64,000 nt of DNA. Source: Cladophialophora immunda. Its lineage: Eukaryota; Ascomycota; Eurotiomycetes; Chaetothyriales; Herpotrichiellaceae. Shown here in pieces: positions 54,488-64,000 of the stretch (its first letter is position 1; every line of letters begins with the position of its first letter). The notes under the pieces are model-generated. The model ran no database searches. It worked only from the letters and a program-made list of their open reading frames with translations, and was not told the origin of the DNA. Location: positions 5,918,855 through 5,982,854 of the forward strand of contig NW_015622544.1 in the NCBI RefSeq assembly GCF_000835495.1, in the 5' to 3' direction. Made by a program: the position numbers and the translations under genes.

Positions 54488-57290
54488 TGTTGTCCAAGGT
54501 GTTGAGTAACCTGGAGGCAAAGGTTAAAGTGAAGGAAATAAGGACGGCAACATCGCCCAGGTTTTGCGCGGAATGTTCGTGAGTTCAAATACACCACTGT
54601 TCGGACTGTTTGCTTTGCCGAATGCTTTGGTACCAAAGAGCGACTTTCTTTAGCTCGACCCAACTCTCGACAAGTAGACTCCTCACATGGGCAAAGAATG
54701 AGTTAAGAACTGACAAACATCTCCTGTGGATCTTTTACCGATCATCAAGGTCTCTCATATACAGTCTGAGCCCAAATCAAAGACACCAAGATCAGCCAAA
54801 TATGCCAAGAATATAGCGGGAAATGTGACTTGGACCGTGGCAGTGTCTTTCCCAGCTTGCAACCTTCGATGCAATTCTCTCCACCATAAATAAATGCTGC
54901 TCAAAGCACCATGCGCCCCAACGTTCTCGAAGTCTTTTCGCTCGCTGGCTTGGACGCCGCAACCCAAACCCACAAGAACGCTGCGAGTCGGGCCGATAAC
55001 AGTTCTGTGGGTCCATGGAGAAGGGCCGATTAGGACGACAGGTCTCCACCAGGTTTGGGGGCTATATTTCTACGTCTGCGTTGACATGCACGAGGCTGCG
55101 ATACTCAGATCATCACGTAACCCAGGCCAGCGTAACATACGCGTAGTCCTTCTAGATCTCCATATCACTGTTCTGTCCTGGATGAATGTTCCACGTGCAT
55201 CTGGCTATGATCAAGGCTTGATCATCTCTTCTATCAATGTACGTGTCTCCTGCCATATGATCGTCTATTGTCATTGAATGAGTCTTTTGAGTGACCCGCA
55301 CGGGTGTAACTGCGGTAGGTTAGCATGGGACCATTTGATGTCGGGGTGTTTATTGCCATTGAGTAATTCGTACAATTAGCCTAGTTTCCGTCCACAGACT
55401 AAAAATAGAGAGTCTTCACAGGATGTCTTGTACCTCGGTCCTCTAGTCAGCACAAATCAGGAGTCGACTATCTTCTCTTCGGCAACATAGAAGCTTCCGT
55501 TAAAATGATCTTAACCCCGTACATATAGGGGCTTGTCTCTGGCAGTTTCTTCAGAGGAGTTACGGTGCCACGTGAGGCGACTTAATGGAGGAGCTTGATG
55601 CATGCTACAGGGTCTTGGGCCACATCTAATCTTCGCTTGCTTCTGAGCTAGACTAGGTTTCTTCGTCCCAGAGTCAGTCCACTCTCTCATCTGGTATGGT
55701 CGTATGAAGGGGAGGCATTTCGTACCAGTCATATATAAAGCACCCAGATTTACCCGCACATTCGCTGGCTGGACTGCAACTAGTGGGCCCGCCAGAGTCT
55801 CTTTGTCTTCGGTGAGGATAAGCTTGGCCTCACAATGACAATACCTTTAGCTTGGCTCTTTAGAAAGGAGGACGGATCTTGTTGGGCCAAAGACCGTGAT
55901 GACAACCGTGTACATCAAGACTCATTCTGACTTTTGAGCATATGTCTTTTCGAGGCTGGAAAGGTGTGGTCATCTACAATGTGCCGGTTCTTGAGCGAAC
56001 AGGATACCAGGATGAATTGGGTAGGAGATGAGAGATACGAGTATGGGACAAGGTGTAAGAAGATGATAGGAGGGTGCGGGCGCCGACGTATGAGTCAACA
56101 GTACGTACCACCTGGTGTTTCTACCCACTCAGCTCGCCCTCTCCCTCGCGCTATATAGAAGTTACACATCTCTAGATGAATAGAGCCGGCATTCCCTTCT
56201 TGGACTTTGCTCCCTGCCAAAGCACGGCCTATGATTGACGAGCTGGGATAAGACCTGGGTCCTTTCTGCCTCTAGGGACGAATTATTCCTACGTTGTGAC
56301 GACTGACGGACGGGTCTCCACGCTCTTCCGAAAAGTGACTAAGATAACAGTAATCTGGCTGGGGTGATGGGTATTGGGCCTCCTCATTCAGAGCCGCTGG
56401 GAGTGAATATCAACGATGTCTCAAGATGTGAGGCCTTTCATACCATCCCATCTCTTAAATTACATACTGCCGGAGAAGGCCCATCAATCCTCGTCATCCT
56501 ATCTGATATTAAGAATCTAGAGCTACCATATTGTTGAGTCCAGGCTGTGACCGCAGTCTCGCGCTCTGGGTGCTGTTATTGAGGCATGTAAGGCTTCTGG
56601 GGCAGATATCTCGGAAAAGAGCGTGTTGATGATTCGAAAGCATTTTCCACCTCGCTCGGACAACTACTTGAGCCAGGAAGGTAGGATTGCTACTCTGGCT
56701 AAACGGCAGCGCAATTTTTACACCTTAAGGACTCGGAGGAGGATGCTTGGCTCCGCACATCTCCCACGGAGTTGTTCATCACATTTAAGACCATGATCGA
56801 AGATGAAACCACAAGAAAGGCAATCATAACCTAGAGCGCAGTGTTCACAGGCCACGGTAAGCGTTGACGGAGGCCTCTCCGTCCCCGCAGGCCCCCGCCG
56901 AAACAGGCCGAGGGCCGCCCATCGGCCTTTTCCCACTGAGTCCTCCTGGTTTGAGTGATCGTCATGAAACTCGCATGGCTCAAGCTCGAGCGCTAAGCAG
57001 CCGAAACTGAAGCCGGCACGTGGTTGTCAAAGCTGCAATGGGTCTGGTCGTTGTTGTCAGACAGTGTACCAATGGTCCATCTGTGGATATCCTCGGCACT
57101 TGTCCAAGATTCCGGTTGGGGTGTTTTGTGGCACACCGGCACTGGCGACACCAAAGATGCCACCGGCAACTCGAGTCGGGACGGTTGGCCACTCCCTGTC
57201 CCTGAATTCGTGCCGACGCAGCGCAAATGTAACCATAACTTGGACCAAATTCTATGTCGGTGACGGGTTATTCCTCTAACGACTCGCAAA
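54488..57290. other. 2.8-kb stretch with no recognisable gene
   Basis: Open frames of at most about 127 codons (54894-55277 plus, 56993-57364 minus) lack family resemblance. The GC content rises near 56870-56930 and 57100-57200. The last few hundred bases should hold the promoter of the acyl-CoA dehydrogenase gene. No tandem repeat or RNA gene was noticed. Confidence 0.4.
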
Positions 57291-59270
57291 ATGACCACCC
57301 GCAAAGCTTCCTCGTCGACGGAAGGCTTCTTCCAGGCCTTGCCCGTCGTTCCACCTTTGTTCACCTACAACAAATCCAAAGGCTTGCCGAAAAGTGACAC
57401 GACTAGGTCTGACGATGAAGTCCTCGACAGGGTACTCTCACTGTATATTCCGTCCAACGCCGAGCAAGAAGTGTGCGGATCGATTCACGAATTTTGCCGC
57501 CTCGCCAATGCACCTTCTACCCTTCGTCTGACCGTGGATTGTGAGATAAATCAGCCGTCACTACATCCGCTGAATACCTTTGGCGACATTAACAAAGTCG
57601 ACCCCCTTAGGACCAGTGAAGGATGGAGAGGCTTGAAGAAAATTGGAATTTTAGCCGGTACTGTGGCAAAGGGCTACCCGCAACCAGGCGAAGCGAGTCC
57701 AGTAAGCTGGAATAGAAGAGTGCAGCAGTTTGGCTTGATACACGTCTGGTCTGGTGCCGATGCCCTTGTTATGTGTCCGGCGTCAATGACCGACGGCGCC
57801 GCAAAATTGCTCTCGACGCATCTAAAAGACAGTGACGGCGACCAGCCAGGCCTTTCAGCAGTCTTGAATGAAGTTTACAAGCGACTAATCTCGCCAGATC
57901 CTGGCTTCGCCTGGAGCAGTGGCCAATGGATGACAGAACGACCCGGAGGAAGCAACGTTCGGGACACCGAAACCACCGCAAAAAGACTCAGTCGAACAGA
58001 AATCAACATCGACAATCAAAACGGACGCCAGTTTGACGCCCACGGCATGCCATTGGGACCATGGTGGATCGATGGATTCAAGTGGTTCAGCAGCGCAACC
58101 GACTCTGACATGGCGTTGATGCTTGCATACACCGAAAATGGTCTCAGCGCATTCTACGCTCCGATGCGCCGCCGCAGTGGTGATATTGCTCCAGGGCAGA
58201 ATGAGCTCAACGGCATCCGGATTCAGCGGTTGAAGAACAAAATGGGCACAAAAGGCCTGCCCACAGCAGAGTTAGAACTTCGAGGCACTCGTGGCTGGCT
58301 CATCGGACAAGAAGGAAAGGGCGTCAAGGAGATATCCACTCTTTTGAATCTAACGAGGTTGCACACCGCAATGGGCGGTACAGGATATTGGGCACGCTCT
58401 CTCACAGTCAGTCGAGCTTTTACCAAGGTACGAAACAGCGCCGACGGGCCACTTGCGGAGAACCCGCAGCATCTGAGGTGGATGGCAGCGGAGACCGTCA
58501 AATATTGGGCCGCAGTCCACCTATCGTTCTTTGGCACTGCTCTTTTGGGTGCGTCCGAGCAAGAATCTGTTATGCGAGAGACCCGAGCGCAAAAGTTAAT
58601 CCCAGACCAAAAGTCGATGCTTGAGACGCTTTTGCGATTGTTGACCCCTGTCATGAAGGCACGAGTTTCTCTGCAGAGTGTTCTTGGTGTCCGCGAATGC
58701 ATGGAAAGCCTGGGTGGCGTCGGCTACTGCGAGAACAACGAGGATGGCGGGATCTTGAACATTGCTCGAATCTTCCGCGACTCGGTGGTCGGACCAATCT
58801 GGGAAGGCACTGTGAATATCATGGCCGAGGATACCATCAGGGTTATCAAGGACAAGCGTCTGGGTGGGGGGAATGTCCTTGAAAACGTGCTCCAAAAATG
58901 GGCCGAAACCGTGCTCAAGGCGTGTGAGGATGGCGGCAGATTCCATGATGAGTGCGCAATAGTCAGAGAGAGGTTGGCAGTCCTCGTCAAGTTGACGGAA
59001 GAGATGGAGGTTGCCCGGTTGCACTGGGAAGGACGGAACATCCTGGAACATATTGAGGCTGTTGTCTGCTCCTGTCTTCTGATGTACGACGCCTCGGTGG
59101 ACGGAGATAAAATCGTGACTGAAATTGCAAAACGCTGGGTCTGGTCTAAAGCTCTTGTTGCTCATGGGCATACTCACTACGGGCAGGATTGGAGAGGTCA
59201 AGTGGCGTTGGACAAGAGGATCTTTCTCGGTGCTAATCCTCAAGTAACTGCATTGCAAGCTCGACTATAA
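57291..59270 (+). CDS. Acyl-CoA dehydrogenase family protein, AidB-like
   Basis: A single-exon gene of 659 residues starting MTTRKASSSTEGFFQALPVV (AAAATGA context). It is longer than ordinary acyl-CoA dehydrogenases (about 400) and has the AidB layout: an N-terminal helical segment, WSSGQWMTERPGGSNVRDTE, a beta domain with WWIDGFKWFSSATDSDMALM, RLKNKMGTKGLPTAELEL, and a C-terminal FAD-binding helix bundle with LGVRECMESLGGVGYCEN and GPIWEGTVNIMAEDTIRVI. AidB binds FAD and DNA in E. coli, where it is part of the Ada response; fungal homologues may instead oxidise unusual acyl-CoAs. It is convergent with the Zn2Cys6 regulator, 185 bp away. The C-terminus (LQARL) is a weak PTS1 candidate. Confidence 0.9.
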   Translation: MTTRKASSSTEGFFQALPVVPPLFTYNKSKGLPKSDTTRSDDEVLDRVLSLYIPSNAEQEVCGSIHEFCRLANAPSTLRLTVDCEINQPSLHPLNTFGDINKVDPLRTSEGWRGLKKIGILAGTVAKGYPQPGEASPVSWNRRVQQFGLIHVWSGADALVMCPASMTDGAAKLLSTHLKDSDGDQPGLSAVLNEVYKRLISPDPGFAWSSGQWMTERPGGSNVRDTETTAKRLSRTEINIDNQNGRQFDAHGMPLGPWWIDGFKWFSSATDSDMALMLAYTENGLSAFYAPMRRRSGDIAPGQNELNGIRIQRLKNKMGTKGLPTAELELRGTRGWLIGQEGKGVKEISTLLNLTRLHTAMGGTGYWARSLTVSRAFTKVRNSADGPLAENPQHLRWMAAETVKYWAAVHLSFFGTALLGASEQESVMRETRAQKLIPDQKSMLETLLRLLTPVMKARVSLQSVLGVRECMESLGGVGYCENNEDGGILNIARIFRDSVVGPIWEGTVNIMAEDTIRVIKDKRLGGGNVLENVLQKWAETVLKACEDGGRFHDECAIVRERLAVLVKLTEEMEVARLHWEGRNILEHIEAVVCSCLLMYDASVDGDKIVTEIAKRWVWSKALVAHGHTHYGQDWRGQVALDKRIFLGANPQVTALQARL

Positions 59271-59455
59271 GTAGATGGTCTGGAGCGATCATGAAGTAGT
59301 ACAGGTGCTGGGAGGAACACGTTGCCGTTGTCCTCGCCGCGTCCCAGACAATTCAATAAGCTCCCGTAGAACTCTTAGCTTTTCGATCCCACTACCAAAT
59401 ACATGTCCGACGAAGTTGCATCTGGTGATTACTGCACTATAGTTTCTTCATCACC

Positions 59456-61503
59456 CTATCCCAATCCTGTGTTTGAAAACCCTCGAGCAACAAAGTTTGA
59501 GCCATCAGGGAAGGCAAGGCCGTTAGATAGGTCGGAAAATCCCTCCAGGATCCAGCTGATATCCTCTGAGATGACAGCAGTGCTCCCCATATCGTTGACC
59601 ATCTCTTCGGTGGTGGACTCTGACAGCTTCAGCCTAGGAGACATGGAATACGGAAACGGGAAGAGTCCACGCAGGACAGCCATATCATGCGCGCGGCCAA
59701 CAAAAATGTTTGGTAGGGTCGCTCGTGGGACGATCGTACCGCGGCAGCCTTGTGCTTGTTGTTCACGAAGTCTGTTGATTGCGTTGAGTACCAAAGTCCC
59801 TCCGTGGGATTTGATTTGGTATTGTTTGAGCGCAGCCACCAGAATATCCAGCTCTTCGGCGCATAGATTATTGTGCCAATCAAAGCTTTCAGCAGATAGC
59901 CATATGAGCTGTGGGACTGCTGCAACCATAAAGCACCATGTATGTATCCCGAAGAGATAGCAGATGTCATCTCTGAGATCCATCTCTTGGTAAAGATGGG
60001 TGATGCAGGAAGAGGCGATCAAACAGGCAAGGCTAGGTGCTGAATTGATGGACTGATCTCCGAATAGGTGGAGGTATGTAATAATGGTTGCGAAGTATAG
60101 AATGTGGACTTCGTAGACATCGCGTCGATATACTCGCTGTCCAAGAGAGTCGTAGATACGAAGACTTTCTGGGAGGCTTTCGATCCAATCCTTAAGCAAT
60201 ACTAGAATGGCCCTGTGCTAGAGAGGCCAAAAGACTGTGAACACGGTGTTTCGGGGGGATTAAATATCCAGGTAAGGATCATAGAAGAGATCCACATACC
60301 TCTACTTCCCCATCTTCCGGCCACCGAAAGCGCAAATCCGTAATTCGACCTAAAATACAAGCCAACTTTGCTGCTTCCATGAAAAGCATCGCTGGAATGT
60401 TAGGGACTTCAAAATCTCCTTTTGTCAACGTTTTCACGTCAAACTCATTAGATTTGATGGCGGTGGGCCGGCCAAGAGCCGCCGAGACGAATTTATCCTG
60501 GACCTACCCCGGTAGTTAGTGATAAGAGGACCTTTGTTCGACTTGCAGAGGCTTACATAAAGGTACCAAGCCAATCGACGGGAGATCTTCGGCTGCGATT
60601 GACTCGCGCACCCTGCTTCGCGATTGAGGCCGATCTGTTGCAACAGTCTTGTCGCAGTACCTAGCCAGTGCCATGCACAATCAGAAGTTAAAACCACAGG
60701 CCCCATCATACTCCAGGTGGATAAAAGACACAAAGCTTTGAGAGTCGTTATGGGATCTTGTTCGAAATCCATTTGAACAAGTGTCTTCGTTTTGAAATAA
60801 TATTTCTCACTCTCTGCCAGAGACGCGGATTGTCTCGAACGTCGAAGGTTTGACCCTACCATGCATACGGCTTGACAGAGTACAATGGGCGGCTGCTCGC
60901 CAAAAATATCTGCGTGATCGAGGACGGGAAAGCGATGGAATGCATATTGAAAGTATGCGTCAGCGTATGCGTGGAGCACGATTTCAGGAACTTGAGCAGT
61001 GGCCTCTGATACCCTCAAAATCTCTTGGTTCACCCTCTTCGAGAACGCGGTCGTTTGTAAATGGTTCGGAGGGAGCGAGGGTGTGTCTTGCAACACGCTG
61101 CTTATCTCGCCCAGATACTGGCTGTGTAGTAGACCTGATATTGTCGAATGTGTCTGTTGGCTCGCGTGGCCACCATAATCATACCCACTTGCTGGACCAA
61201 GCACCTGAGACTCTCGTCGAGAGATTTCAACTGACGAGGGCGATCTTGTTGCTTGCTTGGCGGCGTGTCTTTGTCTCATTGTCGCTCGAGGGCTTGGATG
61301 GCGCCTGGTGATATCCCGTGAGAAGTCGGGGTTACAGCCAGGAAGCTCACTCACTTGCACAGCATGCCGTATTTCCAACAGTTGCTACATGACTCCCCTA
61401 CTTGACTTTGAAGGTCGCATCTCACTTTTCGAGAGTGACAATTGGTACACGCAACTTTGTTTCGACCACGAACGTCGTGGAAGGATTGCCTGGTGCTGGT
61501 CAT
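59456..61503 (-). CDS. Zn(II)2Cys6 transcription factor
   Basis: Four exons on the minus strand (61355-61503, 60557-61304, 60300-60503 and 59456-60217) encode 620 residues. The DNA-binding zinc cluster is at the N-terminus: VACTNCHSRKVRCD with C19, C22, C29, then CSNCWKYGMLCK with C39, C42, C49. The middle holds the fungal-specific transcription factor domain: YFQYAFHRFPVLDHADIF, PITTLKALCLLSTWSM, WHWLGTATRLLQQIGLNRE and RRLAWYLYVQDKFVSAALGR (the last across an intron). The start at 61503 places the cluster about 18 residues in, as usual. The third intron's acceptor (CTCTAG before CACAGGGCC) was chosen to keep the frame. A local regulator of the adjacent MFS transporter and/or AidB-like gene is plausible but unproven. 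Confidence 0.9.
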
Positions 61504-62125
61504 GATCGTTCGACCGTCGCACTTGGACCATGAGTCGGCGTCGACCTCTACTCGTGGCGAAGGCACAGAAGGCAAAATCGCCACCGCGAACTTATAAATC
61601 TTCCAGAAACGCTGAAAAGACGAGTCAGTATGTGGACAAGGAGAAAAGGTACGACAGAATATCCTCGGGCTGGGCAGTGCGGGGCTACTAACCCAGCTAT
61701 TCACATTGCCACCGGCATACGCATGACTTTGGCCGTTTGAGTTGCGCACCATTTCTCCGAAAATACTTCGAGGAAGGCAGCAATCCATCGAGAGCACGCC
61801 AGTGAAATAATTGACTTTGGAAGACGCTCGCACAGGTATAATATGAAGCCATAATAAAGTTGCAAATTCCTAAATCCTATGTGAAGACTTCAAAAACCGG
61901 TGATGTGGCAAACCAGGCGCTAAGCACCCTCCCCAGAAACTCAGAGTTTAAATGCCAGGCTTGGTGGCTCGTCTCTGGATGTTCACTAAATGAAAGGGCG
62001 CCTGTAAATTGTATGGGTAGTCAAAACGATATGAGAGATCAAAATGACAGGTTGTCCGGCATCAAAGCAATCTCGTGGACCATCCGCGGACTATGGCTAA
62101 CCTGATCAAGAATTTCCTTGCTTAT
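61504..62125. other. Intergenic region, 5' of the regulator and 3' of the MFS gene
   Basis: About 620 bp. The frame upstream of ATG 61503 stays open to 61833 but is unconserved. No binding site or repeat is claimed. Confidence 0.4.
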
Positions 62126-63995
62126 TCAAAGTGTATACCTGAACCCGGGAAGGTCTGCGATCACCCGAGATCCTCGCTCAGCTCCTTTGTTTGCGTACCG
62201 GAAGTAGGCAATCATCGTTGTTGTAATCACTATGAGGAAACCACTAGCACTGTAGATTGAGTTAGCCACCGAGTGTTTATCCAAGATAGACTGGAGATTA
62301 GTTCTGTGTGACCGCGGTGGGTTGAAGGCAAAAGACTCACGCGTAGCATGCATAAATTCCCGGTCGGTATCCTGGAGCGTCTTGCGAACGGAAGACAAGA
62401 GCTCCAATAATTCCACCTGTTCCGCCCATCATGATCAAGACAGCACTGCAAAATACCCGCGTCCAGTGTCCTCGAATATTGTTTGCTTGCCAGGCCATCG
62501 CACACGGGATATTAGCATTGCAAGCCCCTGTAATGAGAAAGAGGCCGAAGTACTGAACCCCGGGAACGTGGGTGAAAGCTAGGAGGCTTAGACCGACGAT
62601 ACCTTGAATGGAATTGAAGATGATGAAGACACCTCGGGCTTGCAATCTATCAGCTAGCCAACCCTCAATCCACATCTCGATACCCGCAAAGATATAAGGA
62701 GGAGTGCTGAGCAATTGAGACACCCCCACATCGAAGCCGATTTCGTGGTTCAATATCAACGGTAGAAAGTAGGCGACCGCATACGCGACCATGGTTGAGA
62801 ATCTAAGTTATAGGTTAGTTTCTCTCATCTCAGATAGAGGGGCGTGGCAAGCAATGGGCGCACGTATAGATAAAGCCATAACCCCAGATCCGTAAGTCAA
62901 GTGCTGGACGAAGAAATCTGGAGATGGTGAATTTCTCATGAGCATCCGCGTCTTGTCTGTCCTTGTTAATACGGCTGATGATGATGGCAGCCTCGCGCTC
63001 AGAGAGGAATCTCCACTCCTTATGGGCATTTTGGGGGTAGTCGACAAAAAACACATAGGATATGAGGGCTACGACCACGGTGAGGATGCCTTCCATGAGA
63101 AAGATCCACCTCCAGGGTCCTAGTCCTTGCAGTCCACCCATCTGCATGAACCCAAATGCGAGCACTCCTCCCAAAGAGGATCCCACTAGCCCGATGAAAT
63201 AGAAATAGGCATAACGCTTGTGAATTTCGTCTATAGGTCGTTAATTGGAAGCCAAGAATTGACGGTATGAGTGAACGCACAGCGAGTGTACCATAGGGAC
63301 AGCACATATATAAGCCCGGGAAACACGGCTGCTTCAAGAATGCCGAGAATGATTCGCAGTCCAATAAGGACAGTCCAATGATGAACAAATGCAAAGCCCT
63401 GAGGAGCAAATATTCCGTTAGTTGGAAATTCCGAGAAACCCCTGTCTGTACTTACAATCATGACGATTCCCCAAGCCAATGTGAAGGAAGGGAGAGCCCA
63501 CCGAGGCCCAATCTTTCGAACTAGGGCTGCCAGAGGGATTTCTGCGATCACATATGGCGCGAAGAAAATAAGCACAACAACAGACTGAGAATGCCGAAGG
63601 AGAATAGAGTCAGCTTTCACCCATAGACTAAAGAATAGTGTTTTTGCAGAGCGTGACCTACGTAGCGGGTTCCAATGGCAAGATCCAAATCCTTGGACAT
63701 CCTTTGTAATATCGTTAGCTTGGAGCTCAGGTGCAAGAACAAGGCGCCGGTCACAGCCAAGGTCCTGGGAGTCAACGTACCCAGCAATATTTGCGTTTGA
63801 CAGGTTGGTCCTATCAAGTAAACTGATAGCAACCATCAGCCCAGCAATGGTGACATAACGTCTATCCACTTTGTGGACTATCTTGCGTATCTCCCTTTCG
63901 TCGAATTCTCCATCGCCTCTGTTTGCTGTTTCAATTTCATCGACAAAGAGCTCCTTCTTGATTTCAGGTTCTAAAACTTCGATGACGGCTGCCAT
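62126..63995 (-). CDS. MFS transporter, anion:cation symporter family (Dal5/TNA1-like)
   Basis: Seven exons on the minus strand (63781-63995, 63662-63701, 63456-63584, 63281-63398, 62864-63230, 62341-62802 and 62126-62249) join in phase to 484 residues. Family marks are KVDRRYVTIAGLMVAISLLD followed by RTNLSNANIAG, the loop 2-3 segment AEIPLAALVRKIGPRWALPS, LRIILGILEAAVFPGLIYVL, WYTRYEIHKRYAYFY across a splice, GPWRWIFLMEGILTVVVAL and FLSEREAAIIISRINKDR in the central loop. About 12 helices are present. The subfamily carries small organic anions and vitamins such as allantoate, nicotinate, pantothenate or tartrate. The substrate cannot be read. It lies on the same strand as the Zn2Cys6 gene, 622 bp behind it. 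Confidence 0.92.
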
Positions 63996-64000
63996 TATTT

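Noticed and set aside
54894..55277. Plus-strand frame of 127 codons upstream of the AidB-like gene
   Set aside because: No family pattern, and overlapping frames on the other strand are just as open.

Overview
The window is nuclear DNA of a filamentous ascomycete (Pezizomycotina). The evidence is short spliceosomal introns of about 45-70 bp with GT..AG ends and CTRAY-type branch points, well-spaced genes on both strands, and families typical of this group: a Zn2Cys6 regulator, PDR-type ABC transporter, SERAC1-like/NB-ARC NLR, FSH1 hydrolase, CmcJ/AsaB oxygenase, and Fungal_N/ankyrin protein. Nonsense changes that look like repeat-induced point mutation (CpA to TpA) point the same way. A black-yeast-like (Chaetothyriales) host would suit the rich catabolic content, but that is a guess. 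Exon structures were worked out by hand from frame, splice sites and family alignment; most close with consistent phase from start to stop.

Layout. 0-10.3 kb: the N-terminal part of an Ada-type repair protein (cut by the window edge), a flavin reductase-like protein, an alpha/beta-hydrolase remnant with one frameshift, a fusion of glutathione S-transferase with a CmcJ/AsaB-type oxygenase, a vanillyl-alcohol-oxidase-type flavoenzyme with an 11-bp exon, and an FSH1-type serine hydrolase. 11-15.4 kb: a 1287-residue NLR-like protein (lipase-like domain, NB-ARC/NACHT ATPase, long disordered tail). 16-21 kb: a housekeeping block (mitochondrial enoyl-CoA hydratase, NTF2-like protein, mitochondrial LEA-like protein, JID1-like J-protein, SNIP1/Pml1-like FHA protein). 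21-24.4 kb: no intact gene, but a 15/16-bp minisatellite.

24-44 kb looks catabolic: a secreted tannase/feruloyl esterase, a sugar-porter MFS gene interrupted by one in-frame TAG, an M81 (MlrC-type) metallohydrolase, a D-2-hydroxyacid dehydrogenase, a class V alanine-glyoxylate-type aminotransferase, a zinc alcohol dehydrogenase, an intact 1497-residue PDR ABC transporter and an EthD-type protein. Inferred logic: extracellular ester cleavage, uptake, intracellular hydrolysis, then handling of the released amino, hydroxy and alcohol parts, with efflux of toxic products. The substrate is unknown.

44-52.7 kb is a decayed island. A Fungal_N/ankyrin gene and a GABA/choline-type permease gene each carry several in-frame TAG/TAA codons that fit CpA-to-TpA mutation. 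An intact GH13 alpha-glucosidase lies at its right edge. 54.5-57.3 kb has no recognisable gene. 57.3-64 kb holds an AidB-type acyl-CoA dehydrogenase, a Zn2Cys6 regulator and an intact Dal5/TNA1-type MFS transporter, a plausible small regulated unit.
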